From: CAYXWM01 sp964468805
GTDB lineage: Bacteria > Bacillota > Clostridia > Lachnospirales > WRBF01
NCBI GenBank assembly: GCA_964468805.1
Contig: CAYXWM010000025.1
Span: 1-36,363 of the forward strand
Reading direction: 5' to 3'
DNA length: 36,363 nt
Shown: positions 25,520 to 33,246 of the stretch, piece by piece
How positions within the stretch are numbered: position 1 is the first letter of the stretch
Layout: each line of letters begins with the position of its first letter
Notes under the pieces: generated by a model
The model's database searches: none
What the model saw: the letters and a program-made list of their open reading frames with translations, nothing else
What the model was told of the DNA's origin: nothing
Made by a program: the position numbers and the translations under genes

Positions 25520-26773
25520 ATGTATAACGTAAACGAAATCAAACGCATTGACCCGGAAATAGCACACTTGATTAACCAAGAATCCGACCGTCAGCGAGAC
25601 AGAATAGAACTTATAGCATCGGAAAACTTTGTTTCCAAAGCGGTAATGGCTGCCATGGGTTCTTGCCTTACCAATAAATATGCAGAAGGTCTGCCCGGCA
25701 AACGCTACTACGGCGGCTGCCAATATGTGGACGTAGTTGAAGAATTGGCGATTGAACGTACAAAACAACTTTTCTCCGTAGACCATGCCAACGTTCAACC
25801 CCATTCCGGCGCCCAAGCCAACATGGCTGTTTTCTTTTCCGTACTTAAACCCGGAGATACCATCCTCGGTATGAACTTGGCTCACGGCGGACATTTAACC
25901 CACGGAAGCCCTGTAAATATGTCCGGCAAATACTTTAACGTTGTTTCCTACGGCGTTAAAAAAGAAACCGGTCGCATAGATTATGACCAAGTTCGTGAAC
26001 TTGCTCTTGAACATCGCCCGAAAATGATAGTGGTTGGTGCCAGTGCATACCCCAGAGAAATAGATTACAAACCCTTCGGAGAAATCGCAAAAGAAATCGG
26101 AGCATATTTAATGGCAGATATAGCCCATATCAGCGGTCTTATCGCCACAGGTCACCATCAAAGCCCGGTACCTTACGCAGACTTTGTAACCACCACTACC
26201 CACAAAACCTTACGCGGACCCAGAGGCGGTCTTATTATGTGCAAGGCTGAATTTGCCAAAGCCGTAGATAAAGCCGTATTCCCCGGTATCCAAGGCGGCC
26301 CCTTAATGCACGTAATTGCCGCAAAAGCCGTTGCCTTAAAAGAAGCCGCAACAACAGCATACACTGATTATTGCGGTAAAGTTTTGGCAAACGCAAAAGC
26401 CTTGTCCGAAAGACTTATTGAAAACGGTTTTGACTTGGTTTCCGGCGGTACAGACAATCACTTAATGTTGGTGGACACTCGTAAATTTAACGTTACCGGT
26501 AAAGAAATGGAAAACAGACTGGGCGAAGTGGGCATTACCTGCAACAAAAACGCCATTCCTTTCGACCCTCAACCGCCGAACACAACCAGCGGTATCCGTT
26601 TGGGTACACCCGCAATGACCACTCGTGGTTTAAATACAGCTCAAATGACCGAAATTGCAGACATAATCACACTGGTAGCTTCCGATTTTGAGGCGAACAA
26701 AGAAAAAGCGGCGGCAAAAGTAAAAGAACTGCTCAGCAGTTGCGACGAGGTGGGATTTAGTATTGCCAACTAA
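25520..26773 (+). CDS. glyA: Serine hydroxymethyltransferase
   Basis: PLP enzyme that converts serine and tetrahydrofolate into glycine and methylene-tetrahydrofolate. The lysine that binds PLP is Lys229 in TTTTHKTLRGPRGG. IELIASENF (residues 29-37), NKYAEGLPGKRYYGG and the C-terminal GIRLGTPAMTTRG are hallmark blocks. The 417-residue length is normal. AGGAGG stands seven bases before ATG 25520. The gene overlaps smpB by 11 bases, so smpB is probably translated by coupling. Confidence 0.97.
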   Translation: MYNVNEIKRIDPEIAHLINQESDRQRDRIELIASENFVSKAVMAAMGSCLTNKYAEGLPGKRYYGGCQYVDVVEELAIERTKQLFSVDHANVQPHSGAQANMAVFFSVLKPGDTILGMNLAHGGHLTHGSPVNMSGKYFNVVSYGVKKETGRIDYDQVRELALEHRPKMIVVGASAYPREIDYKPFGEIAKEIGAYLMADIAHISGLIATGHHQSPVPYADFVTTTTHKTLRGPRGGLIMCKAEFAKAVDKAVFPGIQGGPLMHVIAAKAVALKEAATTAYTDYCGKVLANAKALSERLIENGFDLVSGGTDNHLMLVDTRKFNVTGKEMENRLGEVGITCNKNAIPFDPQPPNTTSGIRLGTPAMTTRGLNTAQMTEIADIITLVASDFEANKEKAAAKVKELLSSCDEVGFSIAN

Positions 26774-27230
26774 AAAATCCAAGCTTATAGCCAACAATAA
26801 AAAAGCCTTTCACGACTATTTTATTGAGGACACATATCAAGCCGGTATAGAACTGGTGGGAACGGAAGTAAAATCCTTAAGAGCCGGCAGATGCAATTTA
26901 AAGGACAGCTATGTAAAAATTTATAACGGACAGGCGTATATTGAAAATATGCATATCAGCCCTTACGAGCAAGGCAATATTTTCAACAAAGACCCATTGC
27001 GTACCAGACGCCTGCTTCTGCATCGATCCGAAATAAACAAACTTTTCGGTGCCGTTATGAAAGACGGCTTTGCCCTTATTCCTACTAAAATCTATTTCGA
27101 AGGTTCTTGGGTAAAACTGGACATAGCCATTGCAAAGGGTAAGAAACTCTACGACAAACGAGACACTCTTGCAAAGAAAGACCAACGCAGAGAAGCCGAA
27201 AAAGAATTTAAAGTGAGAAATCTATATTAA
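26763..27230 (+). CDS. smpB: SsrA-binding protein SmpB
   Basis: Partner of tmRNA in rescuing stalled ribosomes. The 155-residue protein contains NKKAFHDYFIEDTYQAGIELVGTEVKSLRAG near the N-terminus, the OB-fold core, and the basic C-terminal tail (KKLYDKRDTLAKKDQRREAEKEF) that enters the mRNA channel. It starts at TTG 26763 inside the end of glyA, with GAGGTGGG (26748-26755) as ribosome binding site. The ssrA gene, which often lies next to smpB, was not found in this window. A 17-bp-stem terminator follows. Confidence 0.96.
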   Translation: MPTKKSKLIANNKKAFHDYFIEDTYQAGIELVGTEVKSLRAGRCNLKDSYVKIYNGQAYIENMHISPYEQGNIFNKDPLRTRRLLLHRSEINKLFGAVMKDGFALIPTKIYFEGSWVKLDIAIAKGKKLYDKRDTLAKKDQRREAEKEFKVRNLY

Positions 27231-27233
27231 ATA

Positions 27234-27270
27234 AAAAAACGCCTTTACGAATATCGTAAGGGCGTTTTTT
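27234..27270 (+). terminator. Terminator after smpB (first of a duplicated pair)
   Basis: AAAAAACGCCTTTACGA (27234-27250) pairs with TCGTAAGGGCGTTTTTT (27254-27270) over 17 positions. The core hairpin recurs almost unchanged at 28912, on the other side of the next gene. Confidence 0.9.
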
Positions 27271-27399
27271 GGCTGTCTACAACCTGAAAGCTTTACATAA
27301 AGGCTCATGCTTTACAATAAATTGACAAACAATTTATCCGGTATTTACATCAATAAGGTATAATCCATAACAACAATGAAAATTAAAAGGAGAATGGGT

Positions 27400-28770
27400 A
27401 TGAAGAGAAATCTGATATGTATTGCTTCAACACTTATTTGTGTTTTGTTATCCGGCAATATAAAAGCTTTTGCAGCTAATGAAGCTGTTAAAAATGTTTC
27501 AAAATATGAAATTAACGTGAACGAAAAGCTTTATGTTCCTTTCGAAAAATCTGCACCGGGATATTTTGAAAAAGGCTTTACAACAGGATATGGCTCCGGT
27601 ATTACGTTTAAAGGTCTTGATTCTAACGGTAATCCGCAGTTTTATGCAATAAGTGACAGAGGCCCAAATGCCGATGCTCCAAACTATACTCTTAACGATC
27701 AAACCTTACCTGCAAAATTCTTTCCAAGCCCCGGCTTCACACCAAGCATAGGTATAATTACGATTAAGAACGGACAGGCGATTGTTGACAGTGACATTAA
27801 AATTAAGGATAAAAGCGGCAAAAATATTTCAGGGCTTCCCCTTGAAAGCGGCTTAGTCGGATCCACAGGCGAAGTTGCTTTAAACGTTGATTTAAAGGTT
27901 ATGGGTTATGACCGTGAAGGACTTGATACAGAAGGAATTGCTGTTGATAAACAAGGCAACTTTTGGATTTGCGATGAGTACGGTCCGTTTATTTCAAAGT
28001 TAGACAAGGATGGAAAGATATTAAAAAAATACGCACCCACACAAGGTTTGCCGGAAGTCTTGAAACACAGGATACCAAACAGAGGATTTGAGGGATTAAC
28101 TATAACCCCATCAGGAAAGGTTTTGGCTGTAGTACAAAGCGTATTGGATATTGACGGAAAAACCGGCAAAACAGCTACATTCACAAGAATAATTGAGTTA
28201 GACCCTGCCACAGAAAAGGTTAAGACTTATGCTTATCCGATTAATTCTGACGACTACTCATCTCCAAAAAACTGTAAAATCGGAGACATCTATGCAATTA
28301 CTGACAAAACTGTTCTTTTAATCGAGCAAGGCGAGCTTAAAGACAAGAGTATGAGCAACTTAATTTACAAGGTTGATTTGTCCGATGCAACAGATATTAC
28401 AAACCTAAAGCATGAAGAAAAAGAGCTTGAGTTTGTTTCTGACGCTGCACTTTTAAAGGATGTTAAGTTCGCAAAGAAGGAAAAGTTTATCGACCTAAGG
28501 GCTTTGGGCTGGACTGCTGAAAAGGCAGAAGGTCTTTGCTTGTTCAACAACAGCAGTTCTCTTGCTGTAATTTGCGATAACGACTTTGGTTTAGCCTTGT
28601 CCGTTAGTGACAAAAAAACAGCAAAGCCAAGCATAACCGATTACATCTATAACCCGGAGAAGAAGGAATATACATACAAAACCACCTCAACACCCGAATA
28701 CAAAATTGTTGAGAACAACGAACCTACAGCTTTGTGGATTATAGATTTAAATAATCCTTTAAAGAATTAA
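27400..28770 (+). CDS. Secreted phytase-like esterase-domain protein
   Basis: A 456-residue exported protein with a signal peptide (residues 1-26, ending KAFAA). The body matches the phytase-like 'esterase-like activity' family by its repeated blade motifs: GSGITFKGLDSNGNPQFYAISDRGPNAD, EGIAVDKQGNFWICDEYGPFISKLDKDGKI, GFEGLTITPSGKVLAVVQS, and late EGLCLFNNSSSLAVICDNDFG. This suggests a beta-propeller. Activity on phosphate esters is inferred from the family name only and no member residue is a proven catalyst here. ATG 27400 lies seven bases after AAGGAG; ATG 27376 and 27394 are poorer. By eye, Lys AAG is more frequent and CCGG-rich codons are rarer than in neighbours, and the gene lies between two near-identical terminators, so it may have been acquired. 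Confidence 0.8.
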   Translation: MKRNLICIASTLICVLLSGNIKAFAANEAVKNVSKYEINVNEKLYVPFEKSAPGYFEKGFTTGYGSGITFKGLDSNGNPQFYAISDRGPNADAPNYTLNDQTLPAKFFPSPGFTPSIGIITIKNGQAIVDSDIKIKDKSGKNISGLPLESGLVGSTGEVALNVDLKVMGYDREGLDTEGIAVDKQGNFWICDEYGPFISKLDKDGKILKKYAPTQGLPEVLKHRIPNRGFEGLTITPSGKVLAVVQSVLDIDGKTGKTATFTRIIELDPATEKVKTYAYPINSDDYSSPKNCKIGDIYAITDKTVLLIEQGELKDKSMSNLIYKVDLSDATDITNLKHEEKELEFVSDAALLKDVKFAKKEKFIDLRALGWTAEKAEGLCLFNNSSSLAVICDNDFGLALSVSDKKTAKPSITDYIYNPEKKEYTYKTTSTPEYKIVENNEPTALWIIDLNNPLKN

Positions 28771-28798
28771 TAAAATTAAGATTGATTCTCTTACAAGA

Positions 28799-28903
28799 TA
28801 TAATGATTCTATTTTAAACAGAGGACAAAAATAATTGATTTTTTCCAACGGTTCAAGGTAAAAACAATTATTTTTGTCCTTCATTTAATTTGGAATTAGT
28901 ATA
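28799..28903. repeat. 105-bp palindromic repeat (copy 2, inverted)
   Basis: Reads as the reverse of copy 1 at 21301: it starts ATAATGATTCTATTTTAAAC and ends TTTGGAATTAGTATAA. Internal arms are AGGACAAAAATAATTG and CAATTATTTTTGTCCT, with TTTTTCCAACGGTTCAAGG between. It lies between the phytase-like gene and the duplicated terminator. Confidence 0.85.
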
Positions 28904-28911
28904 AAATGCAG

Positions 28912-28945
28912 AACGCCTTTACGATTATCGTAAGGGCGTTTTTTT
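28912..28945 (+). terminator. Second copy of the smpB-type terminator
   Basis: AACGCCTTTACGA (28912-28924) pairs with TCGTAAGGGCGTT (28928-28940), followed by more T. The hairpin arms match the terminator at 27234; the loop is TTA instead of ATA. Confidence 0.85.
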
Positions 28946-28974
28946 GTATAATAATCATATACAATTAAATATGC

Positions 28975-29109
28975 CTAAACAAAAGAAAAATTAGAAGCAT
29001 ACAGGCCGGTGACCTTGCCTAAGGATTGAAACTGTGTTTGGCGGTACAGATTTTTTATATCTTCGTCAATAGCAAAGGGTGAATTTAAGCGGGACGGTAT
29101 GTTTATGTA
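28975..29109 (-). pseudogene. Out-of-frame C-terminal continuation of the 29103-29504 gene
   Basis: After the stop at 29103, the adjacent minus-strand frame stays open for 44 codons to TAG (28975-28977) and reads YINIPSRLNSPFAIDEDIKN and onward to LYASNFSFV. It has no start codon or ribosome binding site of its own. The switch of frame coincides with an A8 run (minus strand, 29117-29110). One added A would join the two parts into a protein of about 176 residues. It may be a true frameshift mutation, transcriptional slippage, or an assembly error. Confidence 0.5.
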
Positions 29110-29504
29110 TTTTTTTTCAGGGGTATGACGTTGGGTTGATTCAAGCATTTGTTTTGTTGCTCACACTGCTCCTTCAGCCCGTCAAGCATTTCTTTCTTGA
29201 ACTCGGGGTCTGTTGCCATACGTTTTAAAAATGTGGCACCCAAGGAAAAATAACCGCTTTCCTCCGTTATAGAGCCGATGAAACCGAAAACCTCGATAGT
29301 TCTGCCCGTTTCTTGCAACTTTCCTTTGTTTAGACAGAGTTTATCCTCAAACCCGTATTGGGACAGAATATCCTTTACTTCGCTGTAAACTTGGGTTTCC
29401 TCGTAAGTCAGTTTGTCGTTGGCGGGTATTAGGGACTCTTTAGTCATGCTTGAATGATAATCGGTATTATACATGCCGGGACTTATTCCGGATATACTTG
29501 GCAA
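29103..29504 (-). CDS. Unrecognised protein, probably frameshifted near its end
   Basis: I do not recognise this 133-residue protein. It has no signal peptide or membrane segment. The middle (about residues 35-115) looks like a mixed alpha/beta domain with helices such as EETQVYSEVKDILSQYGF and DPEFKKEMLDGLKEQCEQQ. It contains two cysteines near the end (EQQNKCLN and an earlier KLCLNKG). TTG 29504 is chosen: GGAGG overlaps the GTG at 29513 but is eight bases from TTG 29504. It is transcribed divergently from the CAP-domain gene with 129 bases between them. The frame ends right after an A8 run, and a continuation in the next frame suggests a longer original protein. Confidence 0.6.
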   Translation of the reverse strand: MPSISGISPGMYNTDYHSSMTKESLIPANDKLTYEETQVYSEVKDILSQYGFEDKLCLNKGKLQETGRTIEVFGFIGSITEESGYFSLGATFLKRMATDPEFKKEMLDGLKEQCEQQNKCLNQPNVIPLKKNT

Positions 29505-29633
29505 ATCTATCACCTCCCGGAATTAATATCGGCAAATAATTTTGCGAATATTATTAAAAAATATTTACTTTATGACAAGTTTTCATATAATACAATTAAT
29601 TATATAACATAAATCAACCGGAGGTGTATCTTT

Positions 29634-30392
29634 TTGAGGGCTAAAATTGTATCTTTTTTGATGGGCGTTATTTTTACCGTTACTGTCTTGACGGTAGCCT
29701 TAACAGCTGTAGCAAAGCAAGGCTCGGAATACGTTAAAATTAATTATAACAACATTAAGGCAACATTCAACGGAGAGGTACTGAATCTAACAGATTCAAC
29801 GGGAAAACAGGTAGAGCCTTTCATTTTAAACGGAAGTACTTATATTCCCATGAGAGCGTTTGCTCAAGCCTTGGGTATAAATGTGGATTGGGATGAAAAA
29901 ACAAAGACTGTAGCTTTTTATGATGACGACTATGAACCGGATGCCATCCAAGATTCTTTCAATGACAGTTACGACAATACCCCTGAGGATTACTCTACAT
30001 ACCAAGATAGTGAGGATGTGAGTAATATGGTAGCGGAAGAATTGAGGCTGGTAAACGAGGAACGGACAAAAGCGGGTTTAAAACCACTGACAATCAACGA
30101 AAAGTTACAGCCGGCGGCTATGACCAGAGCAGAAGAAATCACACGGCTTTTTGAACATGAAAGACCCGACGGCAGAGAAGTTTGGTCTGTATACAAAGAT
30201 TACGGAGTAAGTTACAGGGCTGTGGGAGAAAACATAGCCTACGGACAGACTTCTCCTAAAGATGTTATGAACAGCTGGATGAACTCTCCCGGGCACAGAG
30301 CCAATATATTAAGCCGGGATTACTCTCAAATAGCCATAGGGATTTATAATAAGGGCGGTACGCTGTACTGGGTACAGTTGTTTTTGGGGTAA
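29634..30392 (+). CDS. Secreted protein with a copper-amine-oxidase-type stalk domain and a CAP/SCP domain
   Basis: A 252-residue exported protein. A signal peptide or anchor covers residues 1-28. A copper amine oxidase N-terminal-like domain (about 33-95) shows FILNGSTYIPMRAFAQALGINVDWDEKTKTV, a fold common in clostridial envelope proteins. An acidic linker (95-130) leads to a CAP domain (130-252) with the signatures VNEERTKAGLKPL, HERPDGREVW, GENIAYGQ and MNSWMNSPGHRANIL. CAP proteins of this kind (YkwD-like) are found in spores and cell walls; their activity is not known. TTG 29634 follows GGAGG. The terminator after it is shared with spoVAD. Confidence 0.88.
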   Translation: MRAKIVSFLMGVIFTVTVLTVALTAVAKQGSEYVKINYNNIKATFNGEVLNLTDSTGKQVEPFILNGSTYIPMRAFAQALGINVDWDEKTKTVAFYDDDYEPDAIQDSFNDSYDNTPEDYSTYQDSEDVSNMVAEELRLVNEERTKAGLKPLTINEKLQPAAMTRAEEITRLFEHERPDGREVWSVYKDYGVSYRAVGENIAYGQTSPKDVMNSWMNSPGHRANILSRDYSQIAIGIYNKGGTLYWVQLFLG

Positions 30393-30411
30393 ACGAAATA
30401 TACTGTTAAAT

Positions 30412-30448
30412 AAAAAAAGAAACCTGTTTTATATAGGTTTCTTTTTTT
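30412..30448. terminator. Bidirectional terminator between the CAP-domain gene and spoVAD
   Basis: AAAAAAAGAAACCT (30412-30425) pairs with AGGTTTCTTTTTTT (30435-30448), with a nine-base loop. A and T runs on both sides serve both converging genes. Confidence 0.85.
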
Positions 30449-30464
30449 ATTTTCCACGGTTTTT

Positions 30465-31484
30465 TCAACTCGGTAATCTGTTTTCTATAAGTACGGCATG
30501 AGCTATACCCGGGATGCTTTCGCCTTGTTGGGTGCTTGTGGGGCTCATTAGGGCACCGGTGGGTATGAATAGCAGTTTGTTTATACTGCCCTTTTTCATG
30601 CAGTCCAACAAATACCCGGCAAAGGTTACCGCCGAACAACCGCAGCCACTGCCGCCGGCATGGGTGTCTTGTGTTTCCCTATCGAAAATAAGTATTCCGC
30701 AATCTGTGTAGTTTTCGCCAAGAGTGTAGCCCTGTTGGGCAGCCATTCTTACCACCAATTCACGACCTATATGCCCCAAATCTCCGGTAACTATAAGGTC
30801 GTAGTCTTGGGCTGTGGTGTTCATGTCTTTAAAGTGGGATATAAGGGTATCCACAGCGGCAGGAGCCATGGCGGCACCCATATTGTTAGCATCGGATATA
30901 CCCATATCAACGATTTTTCCCGTGGTTACGGCAGTGATAAAAGGCCCTTCACCTTCTTTTGACAATACGGCGGAACCGTCTCCCGTAACCGTCCAAGAGG
31001 CAGTAGGCGGTCTTTGTGTGCCCAATTCCAAGGGAAAACGAAACTGCTTTTCGGCGGCACAGAAATGGCTTGAAGCACCCACCAATACTTTATCCGCAAA
31101 ACCGCCGTCTATAAGTATTGCTCCCAGGCTCATGCCTTCACCCATGGTAGAACAGGCACCGAATATGCCGAAAAAAGGTATGTTCAAATCACGTATACCA
31201 AAGGTAGAGCCTACGGATTGATTCAGCAAATCGCCGGCTAACACATAGTCTATATCCTTAGAACTGCAACCGGCTTTACTGATAGCTGTTTCAAAGCATT
31301 GTTTGACTATTTTGCTCTCGGCGGCTTCCCAGCTTTTCTCCCCGGCATAGTTATCCTCCAGCACGGTATCGAAATAATCCGCAAGCGGTCCTTCGCCTTC
31401 TTTGGTTCCTACAACCGATGCAGCTGATAAAATATTTACGGGTTTCTCAAATACTATGGTTCTTTCGCCTCTGCGTTTTTGCAT
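30465..31484 (-). CDS. spoVAD: Stage V sporulation protein AD
   Basis: Component of the SpoVA channel that moves Ca-dipicolinic acid into the forespore and releases it at germination; SpoVAD binds dipicolinate. The 339-residue protein has a thiolase-like fold: IFGACSTMGEG holds the cysteine at the usual thiolase position, and WTVTGDGSAVL, VTGDLGHIGREL and GGSGCGCSAVTFAG are SpoVAD blocks. ATG 31484 follows GAGGG at seven bases; the frame extends upstream to 31511 without a better site. It is last in the minus-strand operon. A palindromic repeat separates it from spoVAC. No spoVAE follows. Confidence 0.95.
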   Translation of the reverse strand: MQKRRGERTIVFEKPVNILSAASVVGTKEGEGPLADYFDTVLEDNYAGEKSWEAAESKIVKQCFETAISKAGCSSKDIDYVLAGDLLNQSVGSTFGIRDLNIPFFGIFGACSTMGEGMSLGAILIDGGFADKVLVGASSHFCAAEKQFRFPLELGTQRPPTASWTVTGDGSAVLSKEGEGPFITAVTTGKIVDMGISDANNMGAAMAPAAVDTLISHFKDMNTTAQDYDLIVTGDLGHIGRELVVRMAAQQGYTLGENYTDCGILIFDRETQDTHAGGSGCGCSAVTFAGYLLDCMKKGSINKLLFIPTGALMSPTSTQQGESIPGIAHAVLIENRLPS

Positions 31485-31537
31485 TAGACTTCCCTCGCTT
31501 ATTAAACTCAAGTATAGTCAAGTTTCTGTAAAATACT

Positions 31538-31621
31538 TATACTAATTCCATATCAAAAATAATCGTTTTTTCCTTGAACCGTTGGAAAAAACCATCACTG
31601 TTTAAAATGAAATCAGTATTA
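31538..31621. repeat. Shortened copy of the 104-bp palindrome inside the spoVA operon (copy 3)
   Basis: Starts TTATACTAATTCCATATC and ends TTTAAAATGAAATCAGTATT, with AAAATAATCGTTTTTTCC and TTGGAAAAAACCATC inside. Part of one arm is missing compared with 21301. It abuts the spoVAC stop codon and may influence how much transcript reaches spoVAD. Confidence 0.8.
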
Positions 31622-32074
31622 CTACTTACTTTTTAACCAATAATAAATCAGCCCGCTTACAACCGAAGCCAAAGTACCGTACAAAATAACAGGTCCGGCA
31701 ACTATAAACATCTTGGCTCCAACGCCTAAAATATAGCCCTCTTTTTTAAACTCTATTGAAGGAGCCGCAACAGAATTTGCAAAACCCGTTATGGGAACAA
31801 CAGACCCGGCACCGGCAAATTTGCCCAATTTATTGTAAAGCCCCAAGCCGGTGAGAAATACTCCCAAGAATATAAGTATTACAGAGCAATACATACTTGC
31901 ATCGTCCTTAGACAGGTTGGATTTCATAAGCCAATTAGTTATATACTGACCCAAACAGCAAATCAGCCCGCCTACGATAAAAGCCTTAACCATATCAACG
32001 AATAATTTGCTGTTTGGGGAAACTTCCTCTACCAATTTGCCGTAACGCTCTTTAGCTGCTTTATTTTGATCCAT
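31622..32074 (-). CDS. spoVAC: Stage V sporulation protein AC
   Basis: Membrane protein of 150 residues with about four hydrophobic segments (near 27-47, 62-84, 90-110 and 118-145). SpoVAC forms a mechanosensitive channel in the spore inner membrane in Bacillus. The family blocks KLVEEVSPNSKLFVDMVKAFIVGG and GAGSVVPITGFANSVAAPSIEFKKEGYILGVGAKMF are clear. ATG 32074 has AGGGGC upstream on the minus strand. It follows spoVAB by 103 bases and precedes spoVAD with a palindrome in between. Confidence 0.95.
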   Translation of the reverse strand: MDQNKAAKERYGKLVEEVSPNSKLFVDMVKAFIVGGLICCLGQYITNWLMKSNLSKDDASMYCSVILIFLGVFLTGLGLYNKLGKFAGAGSVVPITGFANSVAAPSIEFKKEGYILGVGAKMFIVAGPVILYGTLASVVSGLIYYWLKSK

Positions 32075-32177
32075 TAATCAAGCCCCTGTTCTTTAGTTAT
32101 TGATATTAAAAGCCGAATTTACATCAGGTATTTAATTTAAGAATAAGTAAATATATTTGTTCCTACATTGTGAATTT

Positions 32178-32609
32178 TTATGAGGGTTTAAAGAAGCCCG
32201 AAACCGTAAAGTACAGTATAGAACCGGTCAATTTTCCCAGGGCAAGAGCCATAACAAAATAAAACATGCCCTTTTGTATCCTTGCCCTTCTTGTGAGAAT
32301 TGGTATGGCATTTAGGATTTCCGCCAGGGACAGTGCCAAAAGTCCGTAAAACACGCCTATACAGGCACTGAACAAGGCACCGAAAAATAATCCCACGGGA
32401 ATGTAATAATTATAAATAATGGCGGTTAAGCCTATAATTCCGCCAAAGGCAATGGCTTCTTCATAAAGCTTGATGTAGCTTGTGGTTTGGGTTTTTTGAG
32501 CCAGACGCTGTATTACACCCACTACGGAGATAAAGGCAAACACAGCTCCCGATATGACCAATCCCGTACTGAAACCGAAAAATGCAAGGAAGATGGTTTT
32601 AAGATTCAT
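32178..32609 (-). CDS. spoVAB: Stage V sporulation protein AB
   Basis: Membrane protein of 143 residues. Hydrophobic segments lie near 5-25, 45-60, 65-95 and 115-135. The N-terminal LKTIFLAFFGFSTGLVISGAVFAFI and the block PVGLFFGALFSACIGVFYGLLALSLAEILNAIPI match SpoVAB. The start ATG 32609 follows GGAGAGCGGAA, and its first codons overlap the last 11 bases of spoVAA, which supports coupled translation. SpoVAA and SpoVAB are less widely kept among Clostridia than AC, AD and AE, so their presence here is informative. Confidence 0.88.
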   Translation of the reverse strand: MNLKTIFLAFFGFSTGLVISGAVFAFISVVGVIQRLAQKTQTTSYIKLYEEAIAFGGIIGLTAIIYNYYIPVGLFFGALFSACIGVFYGLLALSLAEILNAIPILTRRARIQKGMFYFVMALALGKLTGSILYFTVSGFFKPS

Positions 32610-33246
32610 TTCCGCTCTCCTTTTTATCACGGTGTTGTTGGGTAGCCAAGTTGTCTATCATAGTATCGTTGATTTCGGTTTCGTATACAGACATTTCAAC
32701 CTCTATGGGAGTAGGGTCATCGGTAATTTTTTTGCCGAAAAGGTGATTAAAGAACGCTATAATTCCAACGCCCAATCCTATGGAATAAGATAGGGTCAAA
32801 ACCAGCGGCTTTTCTGTACGTGTGCCGGTCAAAATGTAGTAAAAATTTTCGAATACCTTGTCCATTTGAGCGTCGGTATGAAAAGCCATAATAGCCGTCA
32901 TAGAACCGAAAAACAGTACCAAAACCACAAAGACTATTTTGGACCACTTAAATAAGGAGTTATCCTTGCTATTTTCGGTTTTATACTCTACCCATGTATC
33001 CTGTTCGCCCAGATTATTCACCGAATGTTGGGGATAGGATTTGTTTATCAGCTTTACTATATCTGAAACGGAAATCAAATAATCGGCTTTGTTTTTGGGC
33101 ATACGGTTGTTTAAGTCTATCAACACCATATCCCCGATTTTTGATTTTACGGCAGGCTCCGCTATAACCTCCGTTATATCCTTTACGGTAATCTGTCGCT
33201 TTGAAGTGATAATAACTTTTCTGGGCGGTTTTATATACACATTCAT
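32599..33246 (-). CDS. spoVAA: Stage V sporulation protein AA
   Basis: Protein of 215 residues. A soluble N-terminal domain (about 1-95, VYIKPPRKVIITSKRQITVKDI, then LIDLNNRMPKNKADYLISVSDIVKLI) is followed by two membrane segments (about 100-125 and 148-170) and a short hydrophilic tail, as in SpoVAA. The start ATG 33246 overlaps the stop of the preceding 46-codon gene by four bases (ATGA), so it is very likely translated by coupling, and its own ribosome binding site (GGTG) is weak. Confidence 0.88.
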   Translation of the reverse strand: MNVYIKPPRKVIITSKRQITVKDITEVIAEPAVKSKIGDMVLIDLNNRMPKNKADYLISVSDIVKLINKSYPQHSVNNLGEQDTWVEYKTENSKDNSLFKWSKIVFVVLVLFFGSMTAIMAFHTDAQMDKVFENFYYILTGTRTEKPLVLTLSYSIGLGVGIIAFFNHLFGKKITDDPTPIEVEMSVYETEINDTMIDNLATQQHRDKKESGNES

